This document shows, piece after piece, positions 43,460-54,489 of a stretch of 64,000 bases of DNA; position 1 is the first letter of the stretch; every line of letters starts with the position of its first letter. The position numbers were made by a program, and so were the translations under genes. The stretch is from Reticulitermes speratus (taxonomy: Eukaryota > Arthropoda > Insecta > Blattodea > Rhinotermitidae): positions 34,252,743 through 34,316,742 of the forward strand of contig JAJKFL010000013.1 in the NCBI GenBank assembly GCA_021186555.1. The letters run 5' to 3'. Below the pieces are notes generated by a model that ran no database searches, was not told the DNA's origin, and saw only the letters and a list, made by a program, of their open reading frames with translations.

Positions 43460-44740
43460 GATCGATAGATTGTTTTCATGATTATCCTTACTGCTGTCAA
43501 CAGTGCTTCAGTAGGTCTTTGAATTCGACCACGACTCCATTCTTCCATGTCGTTTGTGGTACCCGAGACAGCGCCTGCGTGTACTGCTATCTTCTGCTTT
43601 CATTCGACGCGGAATAACCTGTGCATCTGAATCAGCCTTGTTTGCAAGTCAAAAAGTAACAGAACAAGATAGGCAATATACGTACAACGTAGCATTGAGG
43701 CGCGTTCTTTTAACCATTGTTGCCGTGGAAAAGCAGTATTACATATTCTGCGTTTGTGTCTGTGGCCTTAGTTATCCAGCGCACAAAGCGCATGCGCCGT
43801 ATTATATTGTCATGTGTAGCCTGTCCGGCTGTACCATATTTTTCCATAGTATCTCATAAACGGCACGATTATCGAAATAAAAGTTATTGAACATAAAATG
43901 TGTGTTTTGATTTTCTCTTTAACTCTTGTCTGAAACATTCCTCATTATAAGAATAACCGGGCGAGAAGTCATAAATGGACATACGTCTTCGTGTAAAGTA
44001 CCGGTTATTATTGTAAGATTTTAATCGAACTTGGATTTTCTCGACGATTTTCGAAAAAAAGAACATCAAATTTCATGAGAGTCCATCTAGTCGGAGCTGA
44101 GTTGTTCCATGCGGACGGACAGACATAAGGAATCTATAGTAACTTCGCATTTTTGCGAACGCACCTAAAATCACTGAAACGTTGTACGGAAGATATGAAC
44201 ATGTGCCTCTTTTGCTGGAACATAGATTTGCAAAGTGACTTACGGGTGACTGGTTCTGATTCCTCCTCTTTAGTTCATAATGCATCTGCGTTTTAATTAC
44301 GTTGCGTTCTCTTTGTCATGAAAAGAACGGCGTTCCATTGTGTGGCGTTCAAGACAGTGGGAGTGAAGACATTGGATCTTCCGTCGCTGGACTCTCGGAT
44401 CATGTGATGTTTTCATCCTCTGGGCCTGCTGCCTGTCGGCCAGTTCTGTAACTAAACAAACGTACATGGCGCGACATTGTGGTCACACTACCACCAAAAG
44501 CTACTTCAACAAATACGTCCGCTACGTTTTTGAATGGTTTTTATGAAATTTACAGTAACTGAAATGTATGAAATTATATCAGTTTTGGTCTACATTCCAG
44601 AATTTAATTGTCTGCTTAAACGATTAAATCTATGCTGATATCGAAGCCCGCTAAGAGACAAAACTGAGCAATTTCTATCCTCACTGCCTATTTCTGAACA
44701 CTAATTTTACTGATTGACTAATTTCTAGTCGCGTTCGCGT
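43460..44740. other. Intronic DNA, nothing recognised
   Basis: No repeat or coding signal is identified, except a GGACGGACAGACATAAGGAA string (44113) that recalls the next element. Confidence 0.45.
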
Positions 44741-44751
44741 AATCACGAACA

Positions 44752-45230
44752 ACATTATTTTCGTGATGTCCGTCCGTCCGCGTGTATCAGCGCGACCCTA
44801 ATTGGAAGGATTTCCGTGGAATTTGATAGTGCGGACTTCTGAGAAAACATGTCTAGAAAATTGAAATTGGTTACAATTGGTTAAAACTTTACGTGAAGAC
44901 CTAACTAAGTTTTATTGTTGCCGGCGACATTAAGTCATCATGAAAGCGCTCACTTTGACTGAAATCGTATCAGGCTCGTAGTCCGTCTCTCCAGCTGTCT
45001 CTCTGTAGGCATATACGTATCAGCGCGGCTCCTACTGGATCGGATTGACGTTAATTTTGATATTGTGGACTTCTGTGAAAATCTGTTGTGAAATTCCAAA
45101 TGTGGTTAAAATAGGGGAAGAAATATCTGGCACTTTACATAAAGGCCTAAGTACGTCTCGTTGTTGCCAGGTATAAAGTAGCCGTAAAAGCGCTATCTTC
45201 GAGTGAAATGGTGTCAGGATGCAAGGATAG
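44752..45230 (+). repeat. 233-bp tandem duplication
   Basis: Two diverged copies in direct order share TATCAGCGCG (44785 and about 45018), GTGGACTTCTG / GCGGACTTCTG, GTTGCCGG / GTTGCCAGG and AAAGCGCT...ACTGAAAT / AGTGAAAT, with a 233-bp offset. GTCCGTCCGTC-type starts also occur at 57084, so the unit is dispersed as well. The family is unknown. Confidence 0.75.
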
Positions 45231-45344
45231 CCGAGGTGGTGTAAACATTACGCGAACGCGCGACATTGTTATGTTATACATACATTGCCTGCCTTCTTAC
45301 TACTGTGGTCGGAGAGCCCTAGGGTTCAGCGTCGCTGGTAACGA

Positions 45345-45700
45345 GGTTGGTCATTAGACGCGATCCTGAGCCACTTCAGTACACCTCTCATCCTCACAAC
45401 CTCTTTCCCTAAAGACAATCTTACTAATTAACCAGTCTCTGATGGTAGGGGCCGTAGTTTGGACACATCGCTAATACCAAAGCCCGCCATTGGAATCGAC
45501 CCGGAGCCAGTTCCATCTACCGCCCATCCTCACAGCCTATTGCGCTAAGATCCATCTTATTAATTAACCAACTCTCTGATGGCAGAACCCCAAGGTTCGA
45601 CACCGCAAATATCAAAGGCAGCCATTTGACACGATCCTGAGCCACTCTTTTAGTCCTCAACTACATTTTATCCCCAAGGTCCATTTTAATGTTATACTTG
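45345..45700 (+). repeat. C135 repeat, three tandem units
   Basis: Units start at 45361, 45497 and 45632 (steps of 136 and 135 bp). Each begins CGATCCTGAGCC or a variant and includes CATCCTCACARCCT, ATTAATTAACCA and CTGATGG blocks. The third unit is incomplete. Confidence 0.82.
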
Positions 45701-45924
45701 TCTTCCTTCAACATTCGAAATTGGTCTTTCAGAGAGATGTTATCGACCAATATACTTTACTTTTGCCAGCAGGAAACCTTACCGAATTTTTCCAAAGTGC
45801 TGACATGGCCATTGCATTTATACTCTTAAATTGTTTAAAGACGCTAAAAGTGTCGAAGTCTTTATAGTGTCGAATGTGTGGTTGATTGATGAATGAGAAT
45901 CGGAAAGTGTTTGGAAGAAAGCAG

Positions 45925-46070
45925 TCGTTGCCTGATCGAGGTGCTGTCTCGGCATTTACTTGGTATGACTGTATGAAAACTTAGTCACCAAGGCCGATAC
46001 TGCGGCCGAGATTTGAACCAGGTACTTTTTGAATAGGGGCCTAAAGCGTTACTGCTGCAGCAGTGTGTTG
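45925..46070 (-). repeat. SINE-G copy
   Basis: GATCGAGGTGCTGTCTCGGC, GCGGCCGAGATTTGAACCAG (B-box complement) and GCGTTACTGCTGCAGCAGTG (head). Same layout as at 22740-22922. Confidence 0.5.
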
Positions 46071-46079
46071 GGTTCTTTT

Positions 46080-47465
46080 GTTTCGATTCGGATGCCGGAT
46101 GTTCAGGAAATAACAGTTGTGAAGAATGGAGACGGCAGACGTGCTGATGTGAAATGTAACCCAATGATCACACGTGTACACGTGGCAGTCTGGAACCTGG
46201 GAACTCTTCTAGTGCAGAGGACTGTCTGGTTAGCTGTGACGTAATGAAGTCGGATAAAGAAATGAAGTAGCAGTGCACTGTCCGCAGATTAGCTACGATT
46301 AACAGAGCATCGCTAACCAGTTTCACAGGTGTTGCCTTTTCTCAGAATTACTTATAGTACATTGCATGTTGATTTTTAACTGTTTTCAACAAATGTTTAG
46401 CTGTTTTCTTTGTCAAAACCATATTAGCTTCTCTTGACTTTCATGCAAGTATGACGTAATGTACTTGGGATCGTCAAAATTGTGTGATAATCTCTGTGAT
46501 GTGTTGTGGGCTTATGCTATCTACTGCCACTAAATAATTACAGAAACACTTCCACACTGTGAATGATCATTAATTTCATTCTGCATCAGATCAACTATGA
46601 AGTTTATGAAAACCTGTATGAACAGGCCTACGATCTGTGATTGTTAATTGAGAGGTGTGAGCCAGTTTGGAAGGAAATTGTGGTTCCAAATTAATAATAG
46701 AAAAGCCACATGTTCTTCCTTTTCTCAGCAAGCCATTAAATAGCTAGTCAACCAAATGACACATTACCAATGATTTGCCACACAAATTAGATCGTACTTG
46801 GTTCATAATACCATAGACTTTCTGATGTGGAATATGGGTTCCATCTTATTTCTGTTACTGTGTGTTTAAACAAAACAGTTGAAATTAAATTAAGTCACGA
46901 AGATAATGGTAGAAACCCGAGAAAACTAAGCTCAGGTATCAAACAGCTTGTTCGGATTTCATGCTTTGATACACATAACAGATAAATCTGTACTGTGGCC
47001 GCTAGCCCAAATAAATAAGGGACAGGGTTGGTCCCGCATTATTTCCATTCACTGGACGTCTCACGTGGCGGTCATTGTCTGTGTATTACTACTGTCCCTG
47101 CAGGAAAGTAAAGGTTCGAACTAGCCGCACGTAACATACGTAGCTACTAGGCAGACGTGCATAGGCCAATACGCAACCATTCACACAAAAGGAGAGGTTT
47201 ACATTCCGGTGACCATCAGGCTGGAAGGGACACATGGGCTTAGCTTACGGGTCTGTGTACACATCTCATCACTCGCTGCGTCCTCTGAGTGCTACCATTT
47301 GTCGTCCTCCGGTTCAAGGAATCTGACAAAAACATACTACAGCTTTCTGTGCGGGTATAGAAGGAGCTGCTTGTGTCACTGTTAACGAAAGAACATAGTT
47401 GAGGGTGAGATTTGCGGTTCTCAAGGCTGTGACTGTGGAGATACTTGAACTGTATGATATGGCGC
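46080..47465. other. Intronic DNA, nothing recognised
   Basis: No repeat or coding signal is identified. Confidence 0.45.
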
Positions 47466-47469
47466 TATG

Positions 47470-47600
47470 TATTTTGGTAGATAAGTAGCATTGTTTCGGA
47501 AGAATCTGCTGCTTCTGTCTTCAGTGTAGAATCGTTGTGATAGAGACAGCAGGTTCCTCCGAAACGTTGATACCTGTCTGCCAAGCTACATGCTGTCACA
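47470..47600. repeat. MEAA cores in head-to-head inverted pair
   Basis: TTGTTTCGGAAGAATCTGCT then GCTTCTGTCTTC (left) is followed, about 20 nt later, by its inverted counterpart GAGACAGCAGGTTCCTCCGA then AACGTTGATACCTGTCTGCC. The pair could form a stem of about 45 bp with mismatches. Confidence 0.7.
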
Positions 47601-47744
47601 TCAGTATATTTATTTATGTATGATTTACTTAACGATGCTGTGCGTAGATCTGACGGTAGACCTATAACGCTGAACGGCTGGATGATTAGTGAATAATGAA
47701 TTGGTGGGATGTGAAAGGGGAGGTCGTAGCCTGGTTTGTCGCCA

Positions 47745-47830
47745 TGAATTCGTAGGCAGCAGGTTGCTCCGGAGCAGTAATACCTACTTACCAGTCTAAA
47801 ACACGGCGTTATGTCTCAGACGACGTTACT
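47745..47830 (+). repeat. MEAA repeat core, diverged
   Basis: GGCAGCAGGTTGCTCCGGAG then CAGTAATACCTACTTACCAG and ACACGGCGTTATGTCTCAGA. Confidence 0.5.
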
Positions 47831-47949
47831 GTTCAAAACTGCGTCAGAACATTGGTTTGAAGAGATATTTGAAAGGAAGAGGGTTAGTGGCTGGAGGGCG
47901 GAGAAAATAACTTGAGGAGCTTCATATTCTGCACTTTTAACAAAATATT

Positions 47950-48240
47950 ATTGGAGCGGCGATGTAGTCAGTCTAGTGACTGGGCTACCGGCCGGACGAC
48001 CTACATCAATAAGTTACAGTGTGCTTTAAAGCGTCCAGACCGGCTCTGGGGCCCCACCCACCCTCCTATTCAGTGTTTACCTGGTGCTGTTCCCCAGGAG
48101 GTGAGGTAAAGTGGCCTGGGCGTGAAGCTGACCATTCATGGAACCTCTAGTGTCGAAGTCACGAATTAATGGAGCTATACCTCCACTTTCCCATATATTA
48201 TTAATTACGTACAGGGGACAGTTTACTTTCACTTTTGCCA
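47950..48240 (+). repeat. SINE-A copy, diverged
   Basis: Head GCGGCGATGTAGTCAGTCTA; the B box is lost; body GTCCAGACCGGCTCTGGGGC, GTAAAGTGGCCTGGGCGTGA and CCTCTAGTGTCGAAGTCACG. The tail is GTTTACTTTCACTTTTG. Confidence 0.8.
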
Positions 48241-48249
48241 GATATGGAT

Positions 48250-49225
48250 AAGATGGTCGGGATATGAAGGACATGTGAAGGTGAGGTATTACAGAATATT
48301 AGTCTGTAAAATCTGAACGTAAAAGACTTCTTGTAAGAGCTGTACGCGGATGGAAGGATGATATTCGTGTAGATCTGTTTTAAGCGAAATATTTTTTGCG
48401 TCGTATGTGAGGGGTTAAGCAGATTGCACTGTACATCCTTGAAAATGAGTGACGCCTGTAGATTAACACTGCCGGGTGTCTACAGTAGCGGGCGTGTAAT
48501 GAACATAAAACAGCAAACTGTCTTTGTGTGCCATATCCCTGCCCGCCCTTTTTACTCTTCAGAGTAAAACTCGTAATGTTGTGGATGTTATTTCAGAAGG
48601 GCAAATGACCAAACTTGCGTCATAAACTGCAATGAACTATGACCATTTTCCCTAACAATTACAATAATTACAGCCTGTAACTTGCACACAATTATCAGCG
48701 CATTGCTTTTAGTGTTCCCTGACATTTGAGATCGAATTATACAGACTGCCACAAAAGTTAAGTCTTTCTGCTATGATGTAGGAAGCAAACGGACAAGAGA
48801 AAGCGGAGCTTAAAGTTAGAGTTCAGCCTGTTCATTGGACCTAATGCAGTGATAGTGCGAACTGTACTGGCGATAACTGCTAAAAGGTTTCAAACTCAGG
48901 GACTTAGAATGACCAAAACGTTGACCGATTTAAATCAATTTATTGATTATTTTTACACATTAATTGGACACTATAATTCTTTTCCATACATTAAAAATAA
49001 GTAAATAATAATACTGATAATAATAATTATACCGGATTAGTAACAAAAGGTTCGAAGAAAAATTGGGAAGCCATAACAGGAAACATTTAGTAGATTCACT
49101 ACAAAAGACAGCTATACTGGAACGTCACATATAATGTAAAGTACTGCAGTCTGAAACTTTAAGTCTGAGCGATGGGATCACTGTTGGTTCAAGAGAAGTA
49201 CCAGGGAGAAAAGGCCTGTGACAAG
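48250..49225. other. Intronic DNA, nothing recognised
   Basis: No repeat or coding signal is identified. Confidence 0.45.
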
Positions 49226-49230
49226 AGACG

Positions 49231-49326
49231 AAATAATAATAATAATAATAATAAATAAATAATAATAATAATAGTGGTGGTGGTGGTGATAATAGTAATA
49301 ACACATTATTATTATTATTGTTATTC
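49231..49326 (+). repeat. (AAT)n / (GGT)n / (ATT)n microsatellite
   Basis: AAT units, then GTG units, then TAT/ATT units. The two ends are partly complementary and could pair. Confidence 0.9.
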
Positions 49327-49599
49327 ATTATCAACTTTATGCAGGGTATTTAAATTATATACCTGAAACAAACCGTGTTTCTAGTGTATATAATGTTGTA
49401 GCTATTCTGTAGTTACAGTAATGCACATGTAATGCTATTTCACATGTTAAATCTTTGGTACCTTTACCTTAATACTTTCCGAAGTATGTGTGCAGTGCCC
49501 ACTATGGCTGTTTTCTGTAGTTCCTTTATTTCGTGTTTTGCTGGAGAATTATAATTATTTCAGGATTTTCGTCGAATAAACGAATTGTGTTTTTTGTAC

Positions 49600-49800
49600 A
49601 CATATTATGCGTCATTTGTAAGGAAGGTAAGAAAAGTGGACAGAGTTTTGCTTAACTTCTGCGTTGGGTCAGCATCTTTCGAAACGTCGGAACCTACTCG
49701 CCCAGCAACACAATGCTGCAGCCAAGACAGTTTGAATCTTCAGCAACACCGCTGTGGGCACCTAAAATCTCTCAAACAAGACTGTCAAGAAAACTTCCAG
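49600..49800 (+). repeat. MEAA repeat copy
   Basis: GCATCTTTCGAAACGTCGGA, then GCAACACAATGCTGCAGCCA, then ACACCGCTGTGGGCACCTAA. The order of core, middle and end blocks is kept. Confidence 0.55.
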
Positions 49801-49831
49801 TCAGATATATTTGAATAAAACTATCCCATTA

Positions 49832-50092
49832 CAGGACTGGACAGGCTCGTAGGGCTCCAGGAGGTTGAGGCTCCCAGAATTTCTGGACAGTCAGCATATG
49901 AAGGTGGTAAGGCTGTCAGCCCAACGCAACGGCCGCCTTCACCCCTCAGGAGATACCCCTGGTACTCATTTCTTTTAGAGTCTGAGTCGACCCTAGGGCC
50001 ATAGTATGGCCGGAAGGATTAATTCAATGAAAAATCCCAATGACCCCATCGGGAATCGAACCCGCGACCTTCTGGCATGTAGTGCAGTGATG
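49832..50092 (-). repeat. SINE-B copy
   Basis: Reverse orientation: the tail end is at the left (CAGGACTGGACAGGC) and the B box GGGTTCGATTCCCG is at about 50051-50065. It is collinear with the 31495 copy but keeps an extra GAGGGGTGAAGGCGGCC-like segment that is shorter there. Confidence 0.82.
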
Positions 50093-50094
50093 TA

Positions 50095-51220
50095 TTTGAA
50101 TGTAAAGTCATAAATAAAGAGATAATAAAACAAGCCTGTTTTCGTTGGTCGTGTTGGAAAGTAGCTGGAAATCAGTGCAATAGAAGTATTGCTGTCAAAT
50201 TCTGTTATTCAATTATGCTGTGGGCATTGGCTGATCGCTAGCCAGGGTGATCTGTCAAAAGTAAAGTTTGGACGATAGTGTATTACGCATAGAATTAGAC
50301 GGTTTCTGAAATTGTTCATAGGCTTGTGTTCCAGAAACTAGAATATCTCTGGAACTGGATCTACTTCCAGTATGAGATAAAAGGTTAGGAGGCAACACAT
50401 AAGTTTGACATTAGCTCTGTCTGTCAGACTCGCCTCGATTTGTCTCCCCACCCTTTCACCTGAGGATAGTAATAGATCCTGCTGCGGAAACCTTGTGTTC
50501 TGTTTTATACGAGACGATGGACACAGGAACGCTAGGATGTGTTGTGTTTGCCTAGTGTGAACGCAGCCCTGATATACAAGGTCATATGCCATTAGAAGGT
50601 TTGGGAAGCCATAACCTTGAACCTGTAGCGCTTTACTGATTGATGCTATTTAATTTCGATAAATATAAGGGAGATGGGAAGACTTACAAGCAGATGGAAG
50701 ACCAGTTTTAAATCTTGCTGGATACCGGAACTAACTTGCAGACGCAACCCCTGAGGTAGTAGAGCGAATAGGTGGAATTTAATCTCTTGTTTCTAATGTT
50801 TGTATGTTTTCCTTGCCATAAATGTATGAAATGAAAGCGGAATGGGGATGTAGTCATCTCACCCTCAGAATGCTTTATCTCGTGAAGTACTCGGCAGGTT
50901 TGGTTGGAGTTTGGTTTTCGGTAGTTTGAATAAATGTAATCAAGCGGATTTTATTTTCATTTGAATCGCCAACATCGTGCAAAAGGTACATTCAGTTGAC
51001 TGGTTTCTTAACGGTCTAAACGGTATGAGTGTGATGTATCATTACGAAACGCCTGGTTTTTTTTTGTACAGAAGAATTTCTGTATGAAAAAAATAATTAT
51101 CCTGTTTCTTGAAAATTTACGGCAAGAATTTATGGTCTTTACCCTTTGAAGCATGGAATCTAAATTGTATGTAAATATCAGTATGTACATCACAGTAAAG
51201 TCTTCATTACAAAGACCAAC
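50095..51220. other. Intronic DNA, little recognised
   Basis: 50440-50500 carries a CACCCTTTCACCTGAGGAT motif shared with three other places in intron 2. Nothing else is recognised. Confidence 0.4.
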
Positions 51221-51224
51221 GTGT

Positions 51225-51345
51225 TAGGGGGTCGTCCATAAATGATGTCACGCGATTTTGGCGTAATATTGACCCCCACCCCTCTTGTCACATTTCGTTA
51301 CAAAAATCTGACCTCTCCCCCTCTTTGAAAATAAACTGTGTGGCA
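51225..51345 (+). repeat. GGGGGTCGTCCATAAAT-type dispersed repeat
   Basis: GGGGGTCGTCCATAAATGAT then GTCACGCGATTTTGG, followed by CCCCCACCCC and CTGACCTCTCCCCC blocks. I know this type of sequence as a widespread repeat in arthropod genomes, probably one end of a DNA transposon; the superfamily is uncertain. Confidence 0.65.
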
Positions 51346-51440
51346 AAAATGCACGAGTTTTTGGATTTTAGAGCAGGTGGTATGTATATCTACAGTATGT
51401 ATATCTACAGTATGTATATCTACAGTAATCATTGCGATTT
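51346..51440 (+). repeat. D-repeat fragment with 15-bp triplication
   Basis: GGTGGTATGT resembles the D-repeat hairpin end. TATGTATATCTACAG is repeated three times exactly in tandem (51381-51425). Confidence 0.5.
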
Positions 51441-51579
51441 AAAAGGTTACTGCTTAAAGAAATGATGACGCTGGAGTTCTTTCCGAAGTTTAACACAGAA
51501 AGGGTTAAAACGCTGAGATCTTAAAATGAGTTACTGAAGGAGGACTCTTGTTCATAAATCAATATGAAAAACAGAAAAA

Positions 51580-51840
51580 CGTAGTCGTCTGTGTATTGGC
51601 TAGGCAACGGGCTGGACACCTGAGGCATCATGGTTCCATTCCCGGCAGAAGTAAGAGATTTTTCTCTTCTCCGAATTGTCCATACCGGATCTGTAGCTCA
51701 CCCAGCCTCCTGTTCAATGGGTACTGGTGGCACTTTCCGGGAGTAATGCTGCCTGCGCGTGAAGCTGACTACTTACTTCCATCTAGTGCCGAGATTAAGA
51801 ATGTGTGCAGATATACCTTCACTGCCCATAATCCTTTAAT
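51580..51840 (+). repeat. SINE-A copy, diverged
   Basis: Body blocks CAACGGGCTGGACACCTGAG, TGGTTCCATTCCCGGCAGAA (B box), GCCTCCTGTTCAATGGGTAC and CATCTAGTGCCGAGATTAAG. The A box is lost. Confidence 0.78.
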
Positions 51841-51844
51841 GTTT

Positions 51845-53060
51845 TTTTACTTTAAATATAAAAAACCCCTATGAATGCAGTGTTAAAGAATGTGATTGTG
51901 CGTACCTTTGCTGCTGTCCTATGGAAATTCGATACAAAGTGTAGATTGTATTAAACGTGATACAAATGAAAAATATTGTAACCAACGGTTATATCGTGTT
52001 GTGACCACGGCTATTCGCCAGCCATTCGCGCAGTTGATTAGTTGAACGATTGTTTGGAACTGGCTCGCTTCACATATTGAATTAGCTAATTAGCAGTGGT
52101 AGATACTGTATATTGTTCATTATTTGATACACGGTTTCAGCAATTAATATATCGCGGGGGGGGGGGACTGGAGGTTGCATGCTACCGATATAGCAAAGTG
52201 ACACCGATATTGCCGCGCGAACAGTACTACCTTTGTTTAGGGACTTTTCAGTCTTAGTCATCTGGTACAATACGCAGCGAATTACTTGAAAGTTTGAAGT
52301 TAAATTAAAATTATTTAATTATAGTGACAGTCTGTACTCGGAGCATGGATACGTCAGTATAATGACTTGGTTGCGAGCTAGAACTGGCTTTCTATTCCCG
52401 GTACGGACAAGTATTATCCTACTCTTAGGGTTATTATGTTTCTTGATTTTACCTATTGTTTCTTATTAAAAAAAAGAGTACAAAGTTTCCGAATTTGGAT
52501 TTGTTTCCCTCAGGTGAAAGGGTGTGGAGGCACATATGAGGTGGGCCGGATAGAAAGAGCTGTTGTGAACCTCTGAACAGTAGCCTGTGTCAGCTAAGTT
52601 TATGTATGTGTGTATGTATGTGTGTATATATATATATATTTTGAGTCCACAATTTTGTCTAATGCCAAGGAGGCACCAGCAAATTCAAGGCGCCAGAAGA
52701 ATGACGTCAAGCAAGGGCCATACTGAGTACCCACATTTCTGGAGTGAAATGCGAACCTTGCTGTTATCCGGCTCTTTCTGCTTGGTGCATGTGAACTGAT
52801 ACATATTGTGTACGTAAGGAACGAAACTGCAATAATTATCGTGAAATTATTAGGCGCCACTGTACAAATGTTTGTACATCCCTGATACACTGACGGATAG
52901 GATGAGGTTTTATCAGCGAACATTAAACGAATGTATACAATAATATTAATTTATATTGCCTTTCGCTGACAAAACTTGATCGTAGGTGTGTGTGCAGACT
53001 TCGTTAACTGACGTGGGTTGACCAGCGATTCAGAACAGCCCTTTCTGTTGGACTCAGCTC
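51845..53060. other. Intronic DNA with scraps
   Basis: Contains an 11-G run (52156-52166), a tRNA-like head fragment of SINE-A type (about 52345-52415, ATACGTCAGTATAATGACTT) and a TATG/TA microsatellite (52600-52640). Nothing else is recognised. Confidence 0.45.
52600..52640 (+). repeat. (TATG)n-(TA)n microsatellite
   Basis: Mixed TATG and TGTG units run into (TA)n. Confidence 0.9.
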
Positions 53061-53277
53061 AGTAGGTGCCTCCCCAGCCTTTCACCTGCGGATGGGAGCA
53101 GAGACATTTTCGAAACGTGTTGTTTTTTAAATACCGGACTTTGAACAAAGACCAGAAACCAAGTGAGACTGGCTGCCATATAGGATGCCACCGTCAAAAC
53201 TCATCAGAATGCATTGTGCTCCCCGCAGCATCCACACCGCCTCTACTGCCCATCAAGACTCGTAACCACTGAGTAGC

Positions 53278-53410
53278 GGCGTTGTTTTCCAAGGGGAAAA
53301 GATATCCGGGGCGTGAAGCTAACCACTCGCCTCAGTCCATTGACGGGATGAAGAATGAGTGGAGCGGTAGTTCCACTCCCCCATACACTTCTGTGGCGAA
53401 CGCTTAGTTC
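53278..53410 (+). repeat. SINE-A 3' fragment
   Basis: AGATATCCGGGGCGTGAAGC, CACTCGCCTCAGTCCATTGA, AAGAATGAGTGGAGCGGTAG. The head and first half are absent. Confidence 0.65.
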
Positions 53411-53632
53411 AGTATAAGGACGAATTTTAGAACTCTACAGTGTATAGTAGACCACACAAAATACCATTTATATAATCGGACAGGACAGAGATGCAGTGAG
53501 ACGTCGAAATATGTAGAAAATATCAATTTAAAGACTTCGGACACCGACATGGGCACAGGTTTGTGGCGCCCAGTCCTTCAGGTGGAGGGGGAAGAATTAT
53601 ATTCAGTTATGGGTCTAACTGGGTGTAATGTA

Positions 53633-53817
53633 CAGTCGAACCCGATTATAACGACATCGGTTTATACGACACCTCGCTTATAGAGTGAGATATTCTGTGG
53701 TACCAATTAATTCGTCTCTGTTAACCATAACATTACACTCCTCGGTTATAACCACAGTCGTTTATAGCAACACAAAATATTCATTCCCTTTCATGACGTT
53801 ATAACGGAGTTCGACTG
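53633..53817 (-). mobile_element. pogo-like MITE (type 1), second copy
   Basis: 185 bp, TA-CAGTCGAACCCGATTATAAC to CGTTATAACGGAGTTCGACTG-TA. In reverse complement it aligns end to end with 34116-34307 (for example CGTCATGAAAGGGAATGAAT against CGTCACGAAAGGGACTGTAG, and GAATTAATTGG in both). Confidence 0.87.
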
Positions 53818-53989
53818 TATTTAAAATTACGAATTTATAATAAACATTCCTATTTCTTGTTAATGTGGCGGGTTTCATTGAGGAATGCTGAGTTGCATTT
53901 GACAAGAGTCTAATGATGTAATAAGACTATCAGACTATTATAAATAGGCACCAGTTACCCAAATATGTTCACGCGACAACTGCAGTTGT

Positions 53990-54125
53990 GGAGACTGATC
54001 TCTGCTCTGATGTGATCTCGCATATTCTGACAAATACAGCGACTCTTCAGTCCATCAGGCTACATGACTTCACGTTCCACAAGGCAGGTATCTTCATAGT
54101 AATCGCCGTAAGAACCTCAGATCAC
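53990..54125 (+). repeat. MEAA repeat copy, 3' half
   Basis: GCTACATGACTTCACGTTCC, AGGCAGGTATCTTCATAGTA, ATCGCCGTAAGAACCTCAGA. The core is decayed. Confidence 0.55.
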
Positions 54126-54394
54126 CACTTCAGCAATATCACTATACAGAATGGCGCAAAAATTGCTTCATGCTCAGTGTTTAACTTGTTGCCTCCGGTA
54201 TCAAGTGACTTGCACCGAATGTATATTGAGATATTTTTAAACATGAAACATCTCCGTGGATGAACGTTACGCGTCACCTGTTACATAACATTTTATGTAT
54301 TCTCACACAATTTAGAAATTTTATGTCTATATATCCATTATCCATTTCAGATTTTTCACGGCGATGTGTGTTTATAATGTGTTCTTCTACGTTG

Positions 54395-54480
54395 TAAATT
54401 GTGTTGTGTTGTAGTTGGTTACCAGTTTTTCGGAGGAACATGCTGCCTCCATTTTCACGGTCACAGTGATTTGCATAACA
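54395..54480 (-). repeat. MEAA repeat core
   Basis: GGTTACCAGTTTTTCGGAGG then AACATGCTGCCTCCATTTTC. This is the minus-strand core, very close to the consensus. Confidence 0.65.
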
Positions 54481-54489
54481 ATACGGCCA

